Made by a program: the position numbers and the translations under genes. Shown in pieces: positions 1 through 11,423 of a stretch of DNA of 64,000 nucleotides. The DNA lies in NCBI RefSeq assembly GCF_001905005.1, contig NZ_LWKZ01000004.1:70094-134093 (forward strand), in the 5' to 3' direction. Each line of letters opens with the position of its first letter. Position 1 is the first letter of the stretch. The notes beneath the pieces are model-generated. The model worked only from the letters and a program-made list of their open reading frames with translations, was not told where the DNA came from and made no database searches. The stretch is from Streptomyces sp. CB02923 (GTDB taxonomy: Bacteria; Actinomycetota; Actinomycetes; Streptomycetales; Streptomycetaceae).

Positions 1-159
1 GGCGGCCAGGACGGCGGCGATCAGGGCCAGCACGATGGGGGCCGCCAGCGGCACGCTGGGGAGCGTGCCGAGGGAGTCCCACAGCCGGGCGCCGGCCCAC
101 GCCAGCACCCCGGCCGCCAGGAACAGCCCGACCAGCACCTTGATGTGTAGCTGCTTCAC
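1..159 (-). CDS. DUF3180 family membrane protein (partial, N-terminal part)
   Basis: The window edge cuts this gene, and only the first 53 codons are visible. It reads from a GTG at 159 with a GGGG-rich ribosome site just upstream. The visible protein starts MKQLHIKVLVGLFLAAG and continues with two hydrophobic stretches, at about residues 7-20 and 37-53, so it is an integral membrane protein. A small DUF3180 membrane protein directly after folK is the usual Streptomyces arrangement; the family assignment rests on that context and on this N-terminus. Function is unknown. It lies 151 bp downstream of folK on the same strand and could be the last gene of the folate operon. Confidence 0.7.
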   Translation of the reverse strand, partial: MKQLHIKVLVGLFLAAGVLAWAGARLWDSLGTLPSVPLAAPIVLALIAAVLAA

Positions 160-310
160 CGAGCGTTCGCCCCTTGTGCCCTCGTCCTCGTACGTGTGGT
201 GCGGAATGCGGTCTTGTCCATCGTCTGCGGAATATACGGGTTGTGGCAGGTCCGGTACGGCGTACGGCGCGGGCGTCCGGCAGACGCACGGGCCCGTACC
301 GTCCCAACGT

Positions 311-904
311 CTACTCGGGCAGCCGCAGTTCCAGGTCGACGCGCGGCATGACGCCGTCGCGGCCGACCGCCGAGAGCAGTTCCACCACCGCACCGCGGCC
401 CGGAACCTCCGCCTCCGGGTCGACGTCGTACCACGGCACCAGCACGAAGGCGCGCTCGTGGGCCCGCGGGTGGGGCAGGGTCAGCAGCGGGTCCTCGGAG
501 ACGACGTCCTGGTAGGAGAGGATGTCGACGTCGATGGTGCGGGGGCCCCAGCGCTCGTCGCGGACGCGCTCGAAGGCCTCCTCGATCGCGTGGCCGCGCT
601 CCAGCAGCGAGGCGGGCGGCAGCGTCGTCTTGATGAGCACCACCGCGTTGAAATACGTGGGCTGCGAGCCGGGGTCGACGCCCCACGGCTCGGTCTCGTA
701 CACCGGCGAGACGGCCTTGACGCGGACACCCGGGGTGTCCTCCAGCGCGTCGATGGCGCCCTGGATGGTCTCCAGGCGGTTGCCGAGGTTGCTGCCGAGG
801 GAGATCACGGCGCGTTTCGGGTTGGAGAGCGTCACGTCCGCGGCGTCCACCCGCTCCACCACGGACGTGGGCACCGGCTGTACGGTCGGGTCACTGCTGG
901 TCAT
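311..904 (-). CDS. folK: 2-amino-4-hydroxy-6-hydroxymethyldihydropteridine pyrophosphokinase (HPPK)
   Basis: Cytosolic enzyme that transfers pyrophosphate from ATP to 6-hydroxymethyl-7,8-dihydropterin, giving the substrate of FolP. The 197-residue product shows the HPPK signatures: SLGSNLGNR near residues 36-44, VYETEPWG, the WGPRTIDVDILSY segment with the Mg/ATP-binding Asp pair, and HPRAHERAFVLVPW. The first 30 residues before the fold are a short, non-conserved extension. Its ATG overlaps the TGA of folB, so the two are translationally coupled. Gene order folP - NTF2-like - folB - folK forms a folate operon read leftward. Confidence 0.96.
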   Translation of the reverse strand: MTSSDPTVQPVPTSVVERVDAADVTLSNPKRAVISLGSNLGNRLETIQGAIDALEDTPGVRVKAVSPVYETEPWGVDPGSQPTYFNAVVLIKTTLPPASLLERGHAIEEAFERVRDERWGPRTIDVDILSYQDVVSEDPLLTLPHPRAHERAFVLVPWYDVDPEAEVPGRGAVVELLSAVGRDGVMPRVDLELRLPE

Positions 905-1260
905 ACTCGGCTCCGGGTGATGGTGATGGTCACGTCGTCAAAGGGGACAGTGATCGGGGCGTCCGGTTTGTGGACGACCACCTCCACCTCCTGCACCCCC
1001 TCATGCTTGAGGCACTGGCCGGCGATACGCTCCGCGAGCGTCTCGATGAGGTCGACGGGCTCGCCCTCGACGACGGCCACGACCTCCTCCGCCACGACGC
1101 CGTAATGCACGGTCTTCGCGAGGTCGTCGGTCGCCGCCGCCGGGCGGGTGTCCAGACCCAGCACCAGGTCCACGATGAAGGTCTGGCCCTCTTCGCGTTC
1201 CCGGGGGAAGACCCCGTGGTGCCCTCGGGCCTTCAGCCCCCGCAGCGCGACACGATCCAC
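901..1260 (-). CDS. folB: Dihydroneopterin aldolase
   Basis: Converts 7,8-dihydroneopterin to 6-hydroxymethyl-7,8-dihydropterin and glycolaldehyde in folate synthesis. I chose the GTG at 1260, giving 119 residues (VDRVALRGLKARGHHGVFP), because that is the normal family length and a GGGAG lies about 10 nt upstream. The reading frame stays open to 1413, but that extension is low-complexity and not FolB-like; another GTG at 1269 is possible. Conserved features are the GHHGVFPRERE motif, HYGVVAEEV and the LIETLAERIA segment that carries the active-site region. The stop overlaps the folK start. Confidence 0.95.
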   Translation of the reverse strand: MDRVALRGLKARGHHGVFPREREEGQTFIVDLVLGLDTRPAAATDDLAKTVHYGVVAEEVVAVVEGEPVDLIETLAERIAGQCLKHEGVQEVEVVVHKPDAPITVPFDDVTITITRSRV

Positions 1261-1678
1261 GCGAATCACACTCCCACTGGTCCCATTGGCACCTCTGGTA
1301 CCACTGATCGTCGGACTTACGGGCGGGAACCAGAGACTCGTCCCGGCACGCCGCCCCATCATCGAATCTACCTGCGAGCACCGACAGCGCTTGCCCACGG
1401 GGGCCATGGACAAGGCCCCGCACGGCTGCTAGGGCGCTTCTGACGGGGCATTCACACGGTCATCCGCGCGGCCACTACCCGTGGCCCCGCGGTCCCACCC
1501 CTACCCGTGCGGCACTTGGCTCGAACGGGTGCGCCGGAGTCGACCTCGCTGACGCATTCCGCTGACGGGTCCGCAGGTATCTCCGCAGGCCGCCGACCTG
1601 GCGAAGGTCACCGTACGTCCACGGAACGACCACACAGCTGCCGCGGAACCGCGCGAGAACTTCACGCGAGTTTCACGT
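1261..1678. other. Intergenic region between folB and the NTF2-like gene
   Basis: About 420 bp without a convincing gene. Open frames here have arginine/proline-rich shadow composition. It should contain the folB promoter or a long leader, but I see no clear -10/-35 pair or terminator hairpin. Confidence 0.4.
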
Positions 1679-2173
1679 TCAGACCCCGCCGCCCACGCCT
1701 CCGGCGCCCGGCCCGTCGTCGCCGGTCTCGCCGCCGTCGCCGTCCCCGTCGTCGTCCTGGTCCGCCAGTACGGGCGACCCGTGGTGCGACCAGACCCGCC
1801 AGCCCTCCTCCGTACGCCGGAAGACGTTGGTCGCGACGACCAGCTGGCCGATCAGCGGCCCGACCGAGCCGTCCTCCTCGGCGGGCCCGCCGCTGAGGAT
1901 GTTCTCGGTGCAGGTGACCAGCGCGGTGTCGCCGAGGACGTCGATCTCCACGTCCGTCAGGAAGAACTGGATGTACTCGGTGTTCGCCATGATCAAGGCG
2001 TACGAGCGCAGCACCTCGCCGCGCCCGCGCAGCACCGGCCAGCCCGGATGCACCACGCTCACCTGGCCGTCCATCCACATCTCGGACATGGCCGCGTGGT
2101 CACCGCGCTCCATGGCCTCGTACAGGTCGGTGTTCGCCTGTTCGACCAGCTCGATGTCCGTACGTGGAGTCAC
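1679..2173 (-). CDS. NTF2-like / SnoaL-like domain protein
   Basis: Small 164-residue protein of the nuclear transport factor 2 fold. It starts at GTG 2173, overlapping the folP stop as GTGA, so it is coupled to folP. The body reads ELVEQANTDLYEAMERGD, then SVVHPGWPVLRGR, then YIQFFLTDVEIDVLGDTALVTC and WRVWSHHGSPV, the typical alternating cone-fold pattern of stand-alone NTF2-like proteins. The final 30 residues are acidic and glycine-rich (DDDGDGDGGETGDDGPG), probably disordered. A protein of this type between folP and folB is common in Streptomyces. Its role is unknown; a pterin-related function is only a guess from position. Confidence 0.85.
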   Translation of the reverse strand: MTPRTDIELVEQANTDLYEAMERGDHAAMSEMWMDGQVSVVHPGWPVLRGRGEVLRSYALIMANTEYIQFFLTDVEIDVLGDTALVTCTENILSGGPAEEDGSVGPLIGQLVVATNVFRRTEEGWRVWSHHGSPVLADQDDDGDGDGGETGDDGPGAGGVGGGV

Positions 2174-3090
2174 GCCGCTCCCGTCGCGTCCGCCGCACCC
2201 GCGGCGCCCGTCACACTCGTCCCGCCGGCTTTGTCCGCCGCGCTCTCGACGGCACGGGCGACCCGTACCGCGTCCGCGCTCGCGCGCACCTCGTGCACCC
2301 GCACCGCCCAGGCTCCCTCCCGCGCGACGATCGCCGACACCGCGGCCGTCGCCGCGTCCCGCTCGCGGGCGGGCGGCGGTGCGGCCTGCTCGTCCCCTGC
2401 CAGCACCCTGCCCAGGAAACGTTTGCGCGAAGCGGCCACCAGCAGCGGGCGGCCCAGCTCCCGCAGCCGCGCCAGGTGCGCGATCAGCGCGAGGTCGTGC
2501 CCGGCCTCCTTGGCGAAGCCCAGTCCGGGGTCGACGACGAGGCGCCCGGGGTCGATGCCGCCGTCGACCGCCCGGTCCAGGCTCTGGCGCAGTTCGCCCA
2601 GGACCTCGGTGACGACGTCCCCGTACACGGCCCGGTTGTTCATGTCGATGGACCGGCCGCGCCAGTGCATGACCACGAACGGCACCCCGGCCGCCGCGAC
2701 CACCGGCACCATCGCCGGGTCGGCCGCGCCCGCGCTGACGTCGTTGACCAGTCGCGCGCCGGCCGCCACGGCCTGCTCGGCCACCGAGGCGCGCATGGTG
2801 TCCACGGACACCGTGGCCCCGGCGGCGCACAGCTCCCGTACGACGGGGACGACCCGGCGCAGTTCCTCCGCCTCGTCCACCCGGGCCGCGCCCGGACGCG
2901 TCGACTCGCCGCCCACGTCCACCAGGTCGGCTCCCTGCGCCACCAGGTCCAGGCCGTGCTTGACGGCGAGTTCGGTGTCGAACCACTGCCCGCCGTCGGA
3001 GAACGAATCGGGCGTCACGTTCACCACGCCCATCACCGCGCAGCGGCCCCAGTCCGGAAGTCCGGCCACCCGGCCGCGCAAGGTACTCAT
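2170..3090 (-). CDS. folP: Dihydropteroate synthase
   Basis: Condenses 6-hydroxymethyl-dihydropterin pyrophosphate with p-aminobenzoate; the sulfonamide target. The 306-residue product has the pterin-binding signature MGVVNVTPDSFSDGG at residues 20-34, the pABA-loop GGESTRPGA, the LVNDVSAG and DPGLGFAKE segments of the TIM barrel, and the catalytic ASRKRFLG loop. An ATG at 3090 fits the usual N-terminus. The C-terminal 15 residues are Ala/Gly-rich. It is the first gene of the four-gene folate run and is followed with overlap by the NTF2-like gene. Confidence 0.96.
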   Translation of the reverse strand: MSTLRGRVAGLPDWGRCAVMGVVNVTPDSFSDGGQWFDTELAVKHGLDLVAQGADLVDVGGESTRPGAARVDEAEELRRVVPVVRELCAAGATVSVDTMRASVAEQAVAAGARLVNDVSAGAADPAMVPVVAAAGVPFVVMHWRGRSIDMNNRAVYGDVVTEVLGELRQSLDRAVDGGIDPGRLVVDPGLGFAKEAGHDLALIAHLARLRELGRPLLVAASRKRFLGRVLAGDEQAAPPPARERDAATAAVSAIVAREGAWAVRVHEVRASADAVRVARAVESAADKAGGTSVTGAAGAADATGAA

Positions 3091-3170
3091 GTCCCCAGCC
3101 TAGGCGCCTCCCATGAAGACGCCGCCCACCCCCGGGAGGGGGCGGGCGGCGCACCGGGGACCAGGCGGCG

Positions 3171-5015
3171 CTACGCCGCCGGCTCGACCTCGTCCGCCCT
3201 GATCGGCGCCGTGGTGTGCGCGCACGGACGCGGCCCGGCGGTCTTCCCGCGGCGCAGCGCGCGGGGCAGTCCCAGCTCCAGGTACCCCTCGGCCTGGAGC
3301 GCGGCCAGGCCGATGCGCGGGATGTCCCGGCTGTTGCGGAAGACCACGAAGCGCGGCTCCCAGCGCGGGCGGAACTTGTCGTTGAACTTGTACAGCGACT
3401 CGATCTGGTACCAGCGGGACAGGAAGACCAGCATGCCGCGCCAGATCCGGATGACCGGCCCGGCGCCCAGCTTCTCGCCGCGCTCCAGGGAGGAGCGGAA
3501 GACCGCGAAGTTCAGCGACACCTGCTTGATCGCGAGGTCCGGGGCCGCCTGGAGGGAGGCGACGATCAGCAGCTCGTTCATACCGGGGTCGGCGCTGCGG
3601 TCGCGGCGCATCAGCTCCAGCGAGATGCCGTCCTTGCCCCACGGTACGTAGTGCTGCATCGCCTTCAGGTCGCCGAACGGGCCGGGCTCCTCGCCCTCGG
3701 CCGGCGCCAGGTGGGCGGTGGCGATGACCGCGTCGCCGTCCTTCACGGCGTCGATGCGGCCCAGCGCCATGGAGAAGCCGCGCTCGGTGTCGGTGTCGCG
3801 CCAGGCGTCGGCGGCCTGCTGGATACGGGCCAGCTCCTCGGGCTCCAGGTCGCGCACCCGCCGGACCCGGGTCTCGTACCCGTTGCGCTCGATGCGCTTG
3901 ACCATCTGGCGTACGTTGCGCATCGAGCGGCCGGTGAGGGTGAAGTCCGCCACATCGACGATCGCCTCGTCGCCCAGCTCCAGCGCGTCCATGCCGGTCT
4001 CGCGGGTCCAGACCTGGCCGCCGGTCTCGCTGCAGCCGGTGACGGCCGGGGTCCAGGAGTGCGCGCGGGCCTCCTCCATGAAGCGCTCGATGGCGCCCGG
4101 CCAGGCCTCCACGTCGCCGATCGGGTCGCCGCTGGCGAGCATCACGCCGGATATCACCCGGTAGCAGACGGCGGCCTTGCCGGTGGGAGAGAAGACCACG
4201 CCCTTGTCGCGGCGGAGCGCGAAGTAGCCGAGGGAGTCGCGGCCGCCGTGCTTGGCGAGCAGGTCGCGCAGCTGCTCCTCGTCCTGCTCGGTGAGCCGGG
4301 CGGCCGGGTGCTCGGGGCGGAAGGCCAGGTAGGCGGTGGTGGCGGCGGTCAGCAGGCCGAGCGCGCCGAGCGAGTAGCCGACGGTGTAGTCGACGTTGTT
4401 CACGTACCGGACCGGGCCTTCGAAGCCGAAGAGGCCCCACATGACGTGCTTGAGCCGCTCCCACACCGACGGATCACCGATGATCTTGTGCGGGTGGGAG
4501 TTCACGATGATCAGGCCGAGGCCGAAGCTGATGCCGCCGAGGGCGACGAAGTTCAGCAGGGCCTTCACCCGGCTGCGCGGGTCCGGCAGGGCCTCGAAGG
4601 CGCGCCGGTGCCAGACCAGGAAGGCCAGCAGGGCCAGCGAGAGGGCCGCTCCGACGATGGAGTGCCGGTAGACGAGCTGGGCGGCGATGCCCACCGGGAG
4701 CAGCGAGACGGCCGCCACCCAGGCACGGCGCTTACGCCGTTTGAGTCCGTGGGCGAGCATCAGCAGCAGGATGCCGACGACGATGGAGGCGGCCGCCGCC
4801 AGGGCGCTCACGGTGCCCGGCAGAAACTCCGCCAGGGTGTGCAGCCAGCTGTGCCGGAAGCGGGGGAAGAGCCCGGCCACCAGGTTCAGCAGCCCGACGA
4901 CCGCCCCGGCCGTCCCCACCAATGGCGGCACCTTTTCCGGGCGGGGGCCGCGCAGCCAGCGTGGCGGACGCCACGCAACCGTCCCGGACTTTTCGCCATC
5001 TAGCCTGTCAGACAT
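3171..5015 (-). CDS. DUF2156 phosphatidylglycerol lysyltransferase-type membrane protein
   Basis: Predicted integral membrane protein with an MprF/LysX-like C-terminal (DUF2156) acyltransferase-fold domain, a family that moves aminoacyl groups from tRNA to membrane lipids. I took ATG 5015 (MSDRLDGEKSG, 614 residues); the frame is open to 5066. Residues about 35-250 contain six or so hydrophobic helices (for example LVGTAGAVVGLLNLVAGLF and a poly-Ala/Ile helix). The soluble half includes RDSLGYFALRRDKGVVFSP, VISGVMLASGDPIG, SMRNVRQMVKRIERNGYE and the terminal FNDKFRPRWEPRFVVF. Substrate is not evident: there is no lysyl-tRNA synthetase domain fused here. The gene is divergent from the esterase at 5156. 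Confidence 0.87.
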   Translation of the reverse strand: MSDRLDGEKSGTVAWRPPRWLRGPRPEKVPPLVGTAGAVVGLLNLVAGLFPRFRHSWLHTLAEFLPGTVSALAAAASIVVGILLLMLAHGLKRRKRRAWVAAVSLLPVGIAAQLVYRHSIVGAALSLALLAFLVWHRRAFEALPDPRSRVKALLNFVALGGISFGLGLIIVNSHPHKIIGDPSVWERLKHVMWGLFGFEGPVRYVNNVDYTVGYSLGALGLLTAATTAYLAFRPEHPAARLTEQDEEQLRDLLAKHGGRDSLGYFALRRDKGVVFSPTGKAAVCYRVISGVMLASGDPIGDVEAWPGAIERFMEEARAHSWTPAVTGCSETGGQVWTRETGMDALELGDEAIVDVADFTLTGRSMRNVRQMVKRIERNGYETRVRRVRDLEPEELARIQQAADAWRDTDTERGFSMALGRIDAVKDGDAVIATAHLAPAEGEEPGPFGDLKAMQHYVPWGKDGISLELMRRDRSADPGMNELLIVASLQAAPDLAIKQVSLNFAVFRSSLERGEKLGAGPVIRIWRGMLVFLSRWYQIESLYKFNDKFRPRWEPRFVVFRNSRDIPRIGLAALQAEGYLELGLPRALRRGKTAGPRPCAHTTAPIRADEVEPAA

Positions 5016-5155
5016 TACTTTCCCGTCGCCCCGGTCGAGAGAACGTGCGAGTGTTAGTCGCAGCATCTGGACTTTTGCGCCCTGTATGACGGCGTTTCAG
5101 GGCCCGGGGTTCCACCTGCGGCACGGATGACCGGCCGCCCGGAAGAAAGCACCAC

Positions 5156-6271
5156 ATGGGTCTCACCAGCAAAAAAGTGCTGCTCTTGGCCGTCCTTTTC
5201 GCAGTAGCGCTCTTTGTTCTCACCATCTGGCTGTGGCCGCGCCTGTCCCGGCACAACTGGCGCACGGTCCTCGGCCGCATCGGTCTGCTGCTGGCGACCC
5301 AGCTGTCGATCTTCGCCTCGATCGGCCTCTTCGCGAACAATTCGTTCGGTTTCTACGCATCGTGGGCGGATCTGTTCGGCAAGGAGCAGGAGCCGGGCGT
5401 GGTGACCAATTACGAGACCGGCCCGAACGGCACCAAGCTGAAGATGCTCGGCAGCGAGCACGTCGGCGTACCCGGCGGGTCCAAGCCGCATGTGGGCGGC
5501 CGGATAGACAAGGTCATGCTCCAGGGCGAAAAGTCCAAGATCAACAGCCCGGCGTTCGTCTACCTGCCGCCGCAGTACTTCCAGGCCAAGTACGCGAAGA
5601 AGCGTTTCCCCGCCTCGGTGGTGCTGACCGGCTACCCGGGCACCGCACAGGCCCTCTACAAGAAGCTGCACTTCCCGCAGACCCAGCACGACCTGGTCCG
5701 CAAGAACAGGACGCAGCCGACGATACTGGTCATGATGCGCCCGACCGTCGCGCCGCCGCGGGACACCGAGTGCGTGGACATCCCGAACGGCCCGCAGACC
5801 GAGACCTTCTTCACCCATGACGTGCGGCACGACATAGCCAGCCACTACCGGGTGGGCACCGACGCCAGCAACTGGGGCGTCATAGGGGACTCCACGGGCG
5901 GCTACTGCGCCCTGAAGATGCCGATGCGCCACCCGAAGGCGTTCTCCACCGGCGTGGCCCTCTCCGGCGCGTACAAGGCCCCGCTCGACGCCTCGACCGG
6001 CGCGCTGTTCGGCGGCGACAAGCAGCTGGAGCGGGAGAACGACCTGATGTGGCGGCAGAAGAACCTTCCCGCGGCGCCGGTGAACCTCCTCGTCACCTCC
6101 AGCAAGCAGGGCGAGGAGAACTACAAGGACACGCTGAAGTTCATCAAGCAGACGAAGTCCCCCGGCCGGATCGCGTCGATCATCCTCGACAGCGGCGGCC
6201 ACAACTTCAACACCTGGCGCCGTGAGATACCCGCCGCCTTGGAGTGGATGGGCGGCCACCTCAAGGCGTAG
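5156..6271 (+). CDS. Membrane-anchored esterase-family (antigen 85-like fold) protein
   Basis: 371 residues, alpha/beta hydrolase of the esterase D / mycolyltransferase superfamily. Two N-terminal hydrophobic helices (residues 7-27 and 40-60) anchor it, placing the hydrolase domain outside the membrane. The nucleophile elbow is GDSTGG at about 244-249, the oxyanion/strand region VVLTGYPGT precedes it, and the likely catalytic His lies in DSGGHNFNTW near 351. Divergent from the DUF2156 gene with about 140 bp between starts, so the two may share a promoter region and act on the same envelope. Actual substrate unknown; actinomycetes without mycolates use this fold for other acyl esters. Confidence 0.85.
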   Translation: MGLTSKKVLLLAVLFAVALFVLTIWLWPRLSRHNWRTVLGRIGLLLATQLSIFASIGLFANNSFGFYASWADLFGKEQEPGVVTNYETGPNGTKLKMLGSEHVGVPGGSKPHVGGRIDKVMLQGEKSKINSPAFVYLPPQYFQAKYAKKRFPASVVLTGYPGTAQALYKKLHFPQTQHDLVRKNRTQPTILVMMRPTVAPPRDTECVDIPNGPQTETFFTHDVRHDIASHYRVGTDASNWGVIGDSTGGYCALKMPMRHPKAFSTGVALSGAYKAPLDASTGALFGGDKQLERENDLMWRQKNLPAAPVNLLVTSSKQGEENYKDTLKFIKQTKSPGRIASIILDSGGHNFNTWRREIPAALEWMGGHLKA

Positions 6272-6300
6272 CGGCACTCTGCCCCAGGGGGCGAGGCATG

Positions 6301-6344
6301 ACGCGGGCGGGGCCCGGTGGACTTCCACCGGGCCCCGCCCGCGT
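6301..6344. terminator. Bidirectional hairpin terminator between esterase gene and folE
   Basis: Perfect 20-bp arms (6301-6320 and 6325-6344) around a 4-nt ACTT loop, lying in the gap between two convergent genes. It has no long T-run, as is usual in Streptomyces. Confidence 0.85.
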
Positions 6345-6384
6345 CGTACGACGGCCGCGAAGCGGCTCAGGGCCGCCTTCGGGC

Positions 6385-6990
6385 TCAGCGCGCCAGAATC
6401 AGGCTCATCGCCTCGGAACGGGTCGTGGCGTCCCGCAGCTGGCCGCGTACGGCCGAGGTGGTCGTCTTGGCGCCCGGCTTGCGTATGCCGCGCACCGACA
6501 TGCACATGTGCTCGGCCTCGATCACCACGATGGCGCCGCGGGCCTCCAGGATGCGCATCAGGGAGTCCGCGATCTGCGTGGTGAGGCGTTCCTGCACCTG
6601 CGGGCGGCGGGCGAAGACCTCGACGAGGCGGGCCAGCTTGGACAGCCCGGTGATCTTGCCGCTGTCGGCGGGGATGTAGCCGACGTGCGCGACGCCGTGG
6701 AACGGCAGCAGGTGGTGCTCGCACAGCGAGACGATCTCGATGTCCTTGACCAGCACCATCTCGTCGTGACCGAGGTCGAAGGTGGTCGTCAGGACGTCCT
6801 CGGGCTCCTGCCGCAGGCCGGCCAGGATCTCCTTGTACGCGCGCGCCACCCGCGCGGGCGTCTCCAGGAGACCTTCCCGGTCCGGGTCCTCACCGACAGC
6901 GATCAGCAGCTCGCGTACGGCGTTCTCGGCGCGCTTCTCGTCGAATTCGCCGACCTTGCCGTCGCCGTCCAGCGTCACCGGATCGGTCAT
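6385..6990 (-). CDS. folE: GTP cyclohydrolase I
   Basis: Opens GTP to 7,8-dihydroneopterin triphosphate, the first step of folate synthesis. I used ATG 6990 ([11 protein letters not shown], 201 residues) with AGGAACGAGG upstream; the frame is open further but that part is not FolE-like. Zinc-site residues are visible: Cys-His in [12 protein letters not shown] near residue 90 and the second Cys in [14 protein letters not shown] near 160. The active-site QERLT and substrate-binding segments are intact. It sits directly after ftsH on the same strand but behind that gene's hairpin, so it likely has its own promoter in the about 130 bp gap. It completes the folate set with folP/folB/folK. Confidence 0.96.
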   Translation of the reverse strand: MTDPVTLDGDGKVGEFDEKRAENAVRELLIAVGEDPDREGLLETPARVARAYKEILAGLRQEPEDVLTTTFDLGHDEMVLVKDIEIVSLCEHHLLPFHGVAHVGYIPADSGKITGLSKLARLVEVFARRPQVQERLTTQIADSLMRILEARGAIVVIEAEHMCMSVRGIRKPGAKTTTSAVRGQLRDATTRSEAMSLILAR

Positions 6991-7125
6991 CTCGTGCCTC
7001 GTTCCTGTTGCGCCCGCTCCGCACGCGGAGTACCACACGTCCAGGCTAGAACCCGTGAGGCGGCACATTCATTCCGGGGCCGGTGTGGACCTCGTACCGA
7101 ACCCGGCATATCGGGCCACACGGAA

Positions 7126-7171
7126 CGAGAACCGGGCCCGTACGGAAGATTCCGTACGGGCCCGGTTCTCG
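7126..7171 (-). terminator. Hairpin terminator downstream of ftsH
   Basis: Perfect 21-bp inverted repeat (7126-7146 / 7151-7171) with a 4-nt AGAT loop, 23 bp past the ftsH stop and ahead of folE. Confidence 0.85.
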
Positions 7172-7194
7172 CGTTGCGGCCGCTCGCCGAGCGG

Positions 7195-9207
<2,013 letters not shown>

Positions 9208-9400
9208 CCATACGGAGCCGTCTAGGCCCCGTCCCTCCTGCCACAGTGAGGCACAACAGCCCTGTGGAGGGCTGGTCGTGCGTACGGTGTATTACTGGCC
9301 CGAAAAAAGACTGACCTTCGGACGGTACCCCAGCATTGTCACCCGACGACGCCGCCCACGGTTAACAATGCAGCTTCGGATGCCGTTCTCCCTGCTCCAA

Positions 9401-9429
9401 CGGCGGGAGACCCCACGGGGTTCCCGCCG
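9401..9429 (-). terminator. Hairpin downstream of hpt
   Basis: Imperfect inverted repeat: CGGCGGGA at 9401-9408 pairs with TCCCGCCG ending at 9429, and an inner CCCC/GGGG pair closes on ACG. It lies between the hpt stop and the ftsH start, so it could limit read-through from hpt into ftsH. Confidence 0.55.
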
Positions 9430-9491
9430 CCGGGCACCGGTCGGTCCCGGGCCCCGGCCGCACCGAAGGCGGCCGGACGGGTCTGCGCCGC

Positions 9492-10055
9492 TCAGCCGCC
9501 GTAGACGTGCGGCGCGAGCGTGCCCACGAACGGCAGGTTGCGGTACTTCTCCGCGAAGTCCAGGCCGTAGCCCACGACGAACTCGTTGGGGATGTCGAAG
9601 CCGATCCACTGCACGTCGAGGGTGACCTTCGCCGCGTCGGGCTTGCGCAGCAGCGTGCAGACCTCCAGGCTCGCGGGCTCGCGGGAGCCGAGGTTCGACA
9701 GCAGCCAGGACAGCGTCAGGCCGGAGTCGATGATGTCCTCGACGATCAGGACGTGCTTGCCCTTGATGTCGGTGTCGAGGTCCTTGAGGATGCGCACCAC
9801 TCCGGAGGACTGGGTGCCCGCGCCGTACGACGACACGGCCATCCAGTCCATCGTGACGGGGGTGGACAGCGCGCGCGCCAGATCCGCCATGACCATCACG
9901 GCGCCCTTGAGGACGCCGACCAGGAGCAGGTCCTTGCCCGCGTACTCCGCGTCGATCTTCGCCGCCAGCTCGGCCAGCTTGGCGTCGATCTCTTCCTTGC
10001 TGATGAGCACCGACTGAAGGTCGGAACCCATGTCCTTGTCGTCCACCCGTGCCAC
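9492..10055 (-). CDS. hpt: Hypoxanthine phosphoribosyltransferase
   Basis: Salvages hypoxanthine/guanine to IMP/GMP using PRPP. The 187-residue length is typical. The PRPP-binding loop is [14 protein letters not shown] at about residues 112-125, the PPi loop LLVGVLKGA lies near 45, and the base-recognition segment [17 protein letters not shown] is intact, ending in the characteristic [11 protein letters not shown]. It directly follows tilS with a 63-bp gap and precedes ftsH, the classic actinobacterial tilS-hpt-ftsH order. Confidence 0.97.
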   Translation of the reverse strand: MARVDDKDMGSDLQSVLISKEEIDAKLAELAAKIDAEYAGKDLLLVGVLKGAVMVMADLARALSTPVTMDWMAVSSYGAGTQSSGVVRILKDLDTDIKGKHVLIVEDIIDSGLTLSWLLSNLGSREPASLEVCTLLRKPDAAKVTLDVQWIGFDIPNEFVVGYGLDFAEKYRNLPFVGTLAPHVYGG

Positions 10056-10118
10056 TCTCGCTCGGTTCGGTGTCGTGAGACTCGTGAAGCGGGGCGGTGC
10101 CCTTCGGTGTCCTGTGGC

Positions 10119-11216
10119 TCAGCCCTGCCGGATCACCAGTCTGCCACCCTGCCGTCGCACACCCACGCGCCCGGGGAGGTTGACGGTCCCCTGACCCCGC
10201 CAGCCGGTGATCAGCCGGTCCACTTCCTCGATGTGCCGGGCGAACAGCGAACCGGCCGGAGCGCCCGCCGCGATGGCGGCCCGGCGCAGCACCCGGCGGC
10301 GCACGGCGGCGGGCAGCGCGTACAGCGCGGTGGCGTCGAGGGTGCCGCGCTCGTCGAGGACCGTGCGCTCCGCGTCGGCGGCCCAGGAGTCCAGGGCGTC
10401 GGCGTCGTCCCGGGAGAGCTGCGCCGTACGGGCCAGGGCCTCCACGACGCCCTTGCCGAGCGCCTTCTCCAGCGCGGGCAGGCCCTCGTGCCGCAGCCGG
10501 GAGCGGGTGTAGAGGGGGTCGGCGTTGTGCGGGTCCTCCCAGACGGGCAGCGACTGGATCAGACACGCCTTGCGGGCGGTCTGGCGGTCGACCTCCAGGA
10601 ACGGGCGGCGGTAGCGGCCGCCGCGGCCGGCCTTGGCCGCCATGCCGGACAGCGAACGGGTGCCGGAGCCGCGGGCGAGCCCCAGCAGGACCGTCTCTGC
10701 CTGGTCGTCGCGGGTATGGCCGAGGAGGACGGCGGCGGCACCGTGCCGCTCGGCGGCGGCGTCCAGCGCGGCGTAGCGGGCGTCACGGGCGGCGGCCTCG
10801 GGGCCGCCGGCCCGGCCCACCTCGACGGCCACCGCGTCGACCGGGTCCAGACCGAGGGAGCGCATCCGCAGGACGACCTCGGCGGCGCGGACGTCGGAGC
10901 CGTCCTGCAGGCCGTGGTCGACGGTGATGCCGCCGGCCCGTACGCCCAGCCGGGGCGCCTCGAAAGCGAGTGCGGAGGCGAGTGCCATGGAGTCGGCGCC
11001 GCCGGAGCACGCGACGAGCACCAGCGGGGGCCCGTCCGCCACGGCGGCCGTCAGCGGCGCCCCGGCGGGCCGCGCGGGGCCCGCGGCGACCGGCTGCTGG
11101 GCGGGGTGCGCGGAGGCCGGGGAGTGCGAGGAGTGCGAGGAGTGGTGGTTCAGTACGTCGTGAAGTACGCGGCGGACCGCCACGCGTATCGCGGCGACCG
11201 CTGGATGGGGACCCAT
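10119..11216 (-). CDS. tilS: tRNA(Ile)-lysidine synthetase
   Basis: Modifies C34 of the minor isoleucine tRNA to lysidine so that AUA is read as Ile. 365 residues from ATG 11216 with GGAAACGGAC upstream; an in-frame TTG at 11228 is a less likely start. The N-type PP-loop ATP motif is [13 protein letters not shown] near residue 70, with the HDD-like element [21 protein letters not shown] and the RPFLEVDR segment typical of TilS. Residues 25-65 are a His/Ser/Ala-rich insert (HHSSHSSHS) that is probably disordered. Located between the DUF2342 gene and hpt. Confidence 0.95.
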   Translation of the reverse strand: MGPHPAVAAIRVAVRRVLHDVLNHHSSHSSHSPASAHPAQQPVAAGPARPAGAPLTAAVADGPPLVLVACSGGADSMALASALAFEAPRLGVRAGGITVDHGLQDGSDVRAAEVVLRMRSLGLDPVDAVAVEVGRAGGPEAAARDARYAALDAAAERHGAAAVLLGHTRDDQAETVLLGLARGSGTRSLSGMAAKAGRGGRYRRPFLEVDRQTARKACLIQSLPVWEDPHNADPLYTRSRLRHEGLPALEKALGKGVVEALARTAQLSRDDADALDSWAADAERTVLDERGTLDATALYALPAAVRRRVLRRAAIAAGAPAGSLFARHIEEVDRLITGWRGQGTVNLPGRVGVRRQGGRLVIRQG

Positions 11217-11423
11217 GTCCGTTTCCAATCGTCAGCAGAGGGCCTCGGGCCGTCTCTGGCTTTTCGTCACACAGAGTGCCTAGATGGTGACAGAGACGAG
11301 CACTTCCCTGAGCATTGCACGCCTATCCTGCGGTCACGGTCCCTCAGAAGAGTGATTGAGGGGAGCGTTCACCTGCCTCGCGGTGCGCCCGGCTCACACC
11401 TCCGCCCCGCCGGGCTCCGCCCC

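Noticed and set aside
1679..3154. A long 491-codon minus-strand frame covering folP and the NTF2-like gene
   Set aside because: Only its last 164 codons are NTF2-like; the earlier part is the out-of-frame shadow of folP. I start the gene at GTG 2173.
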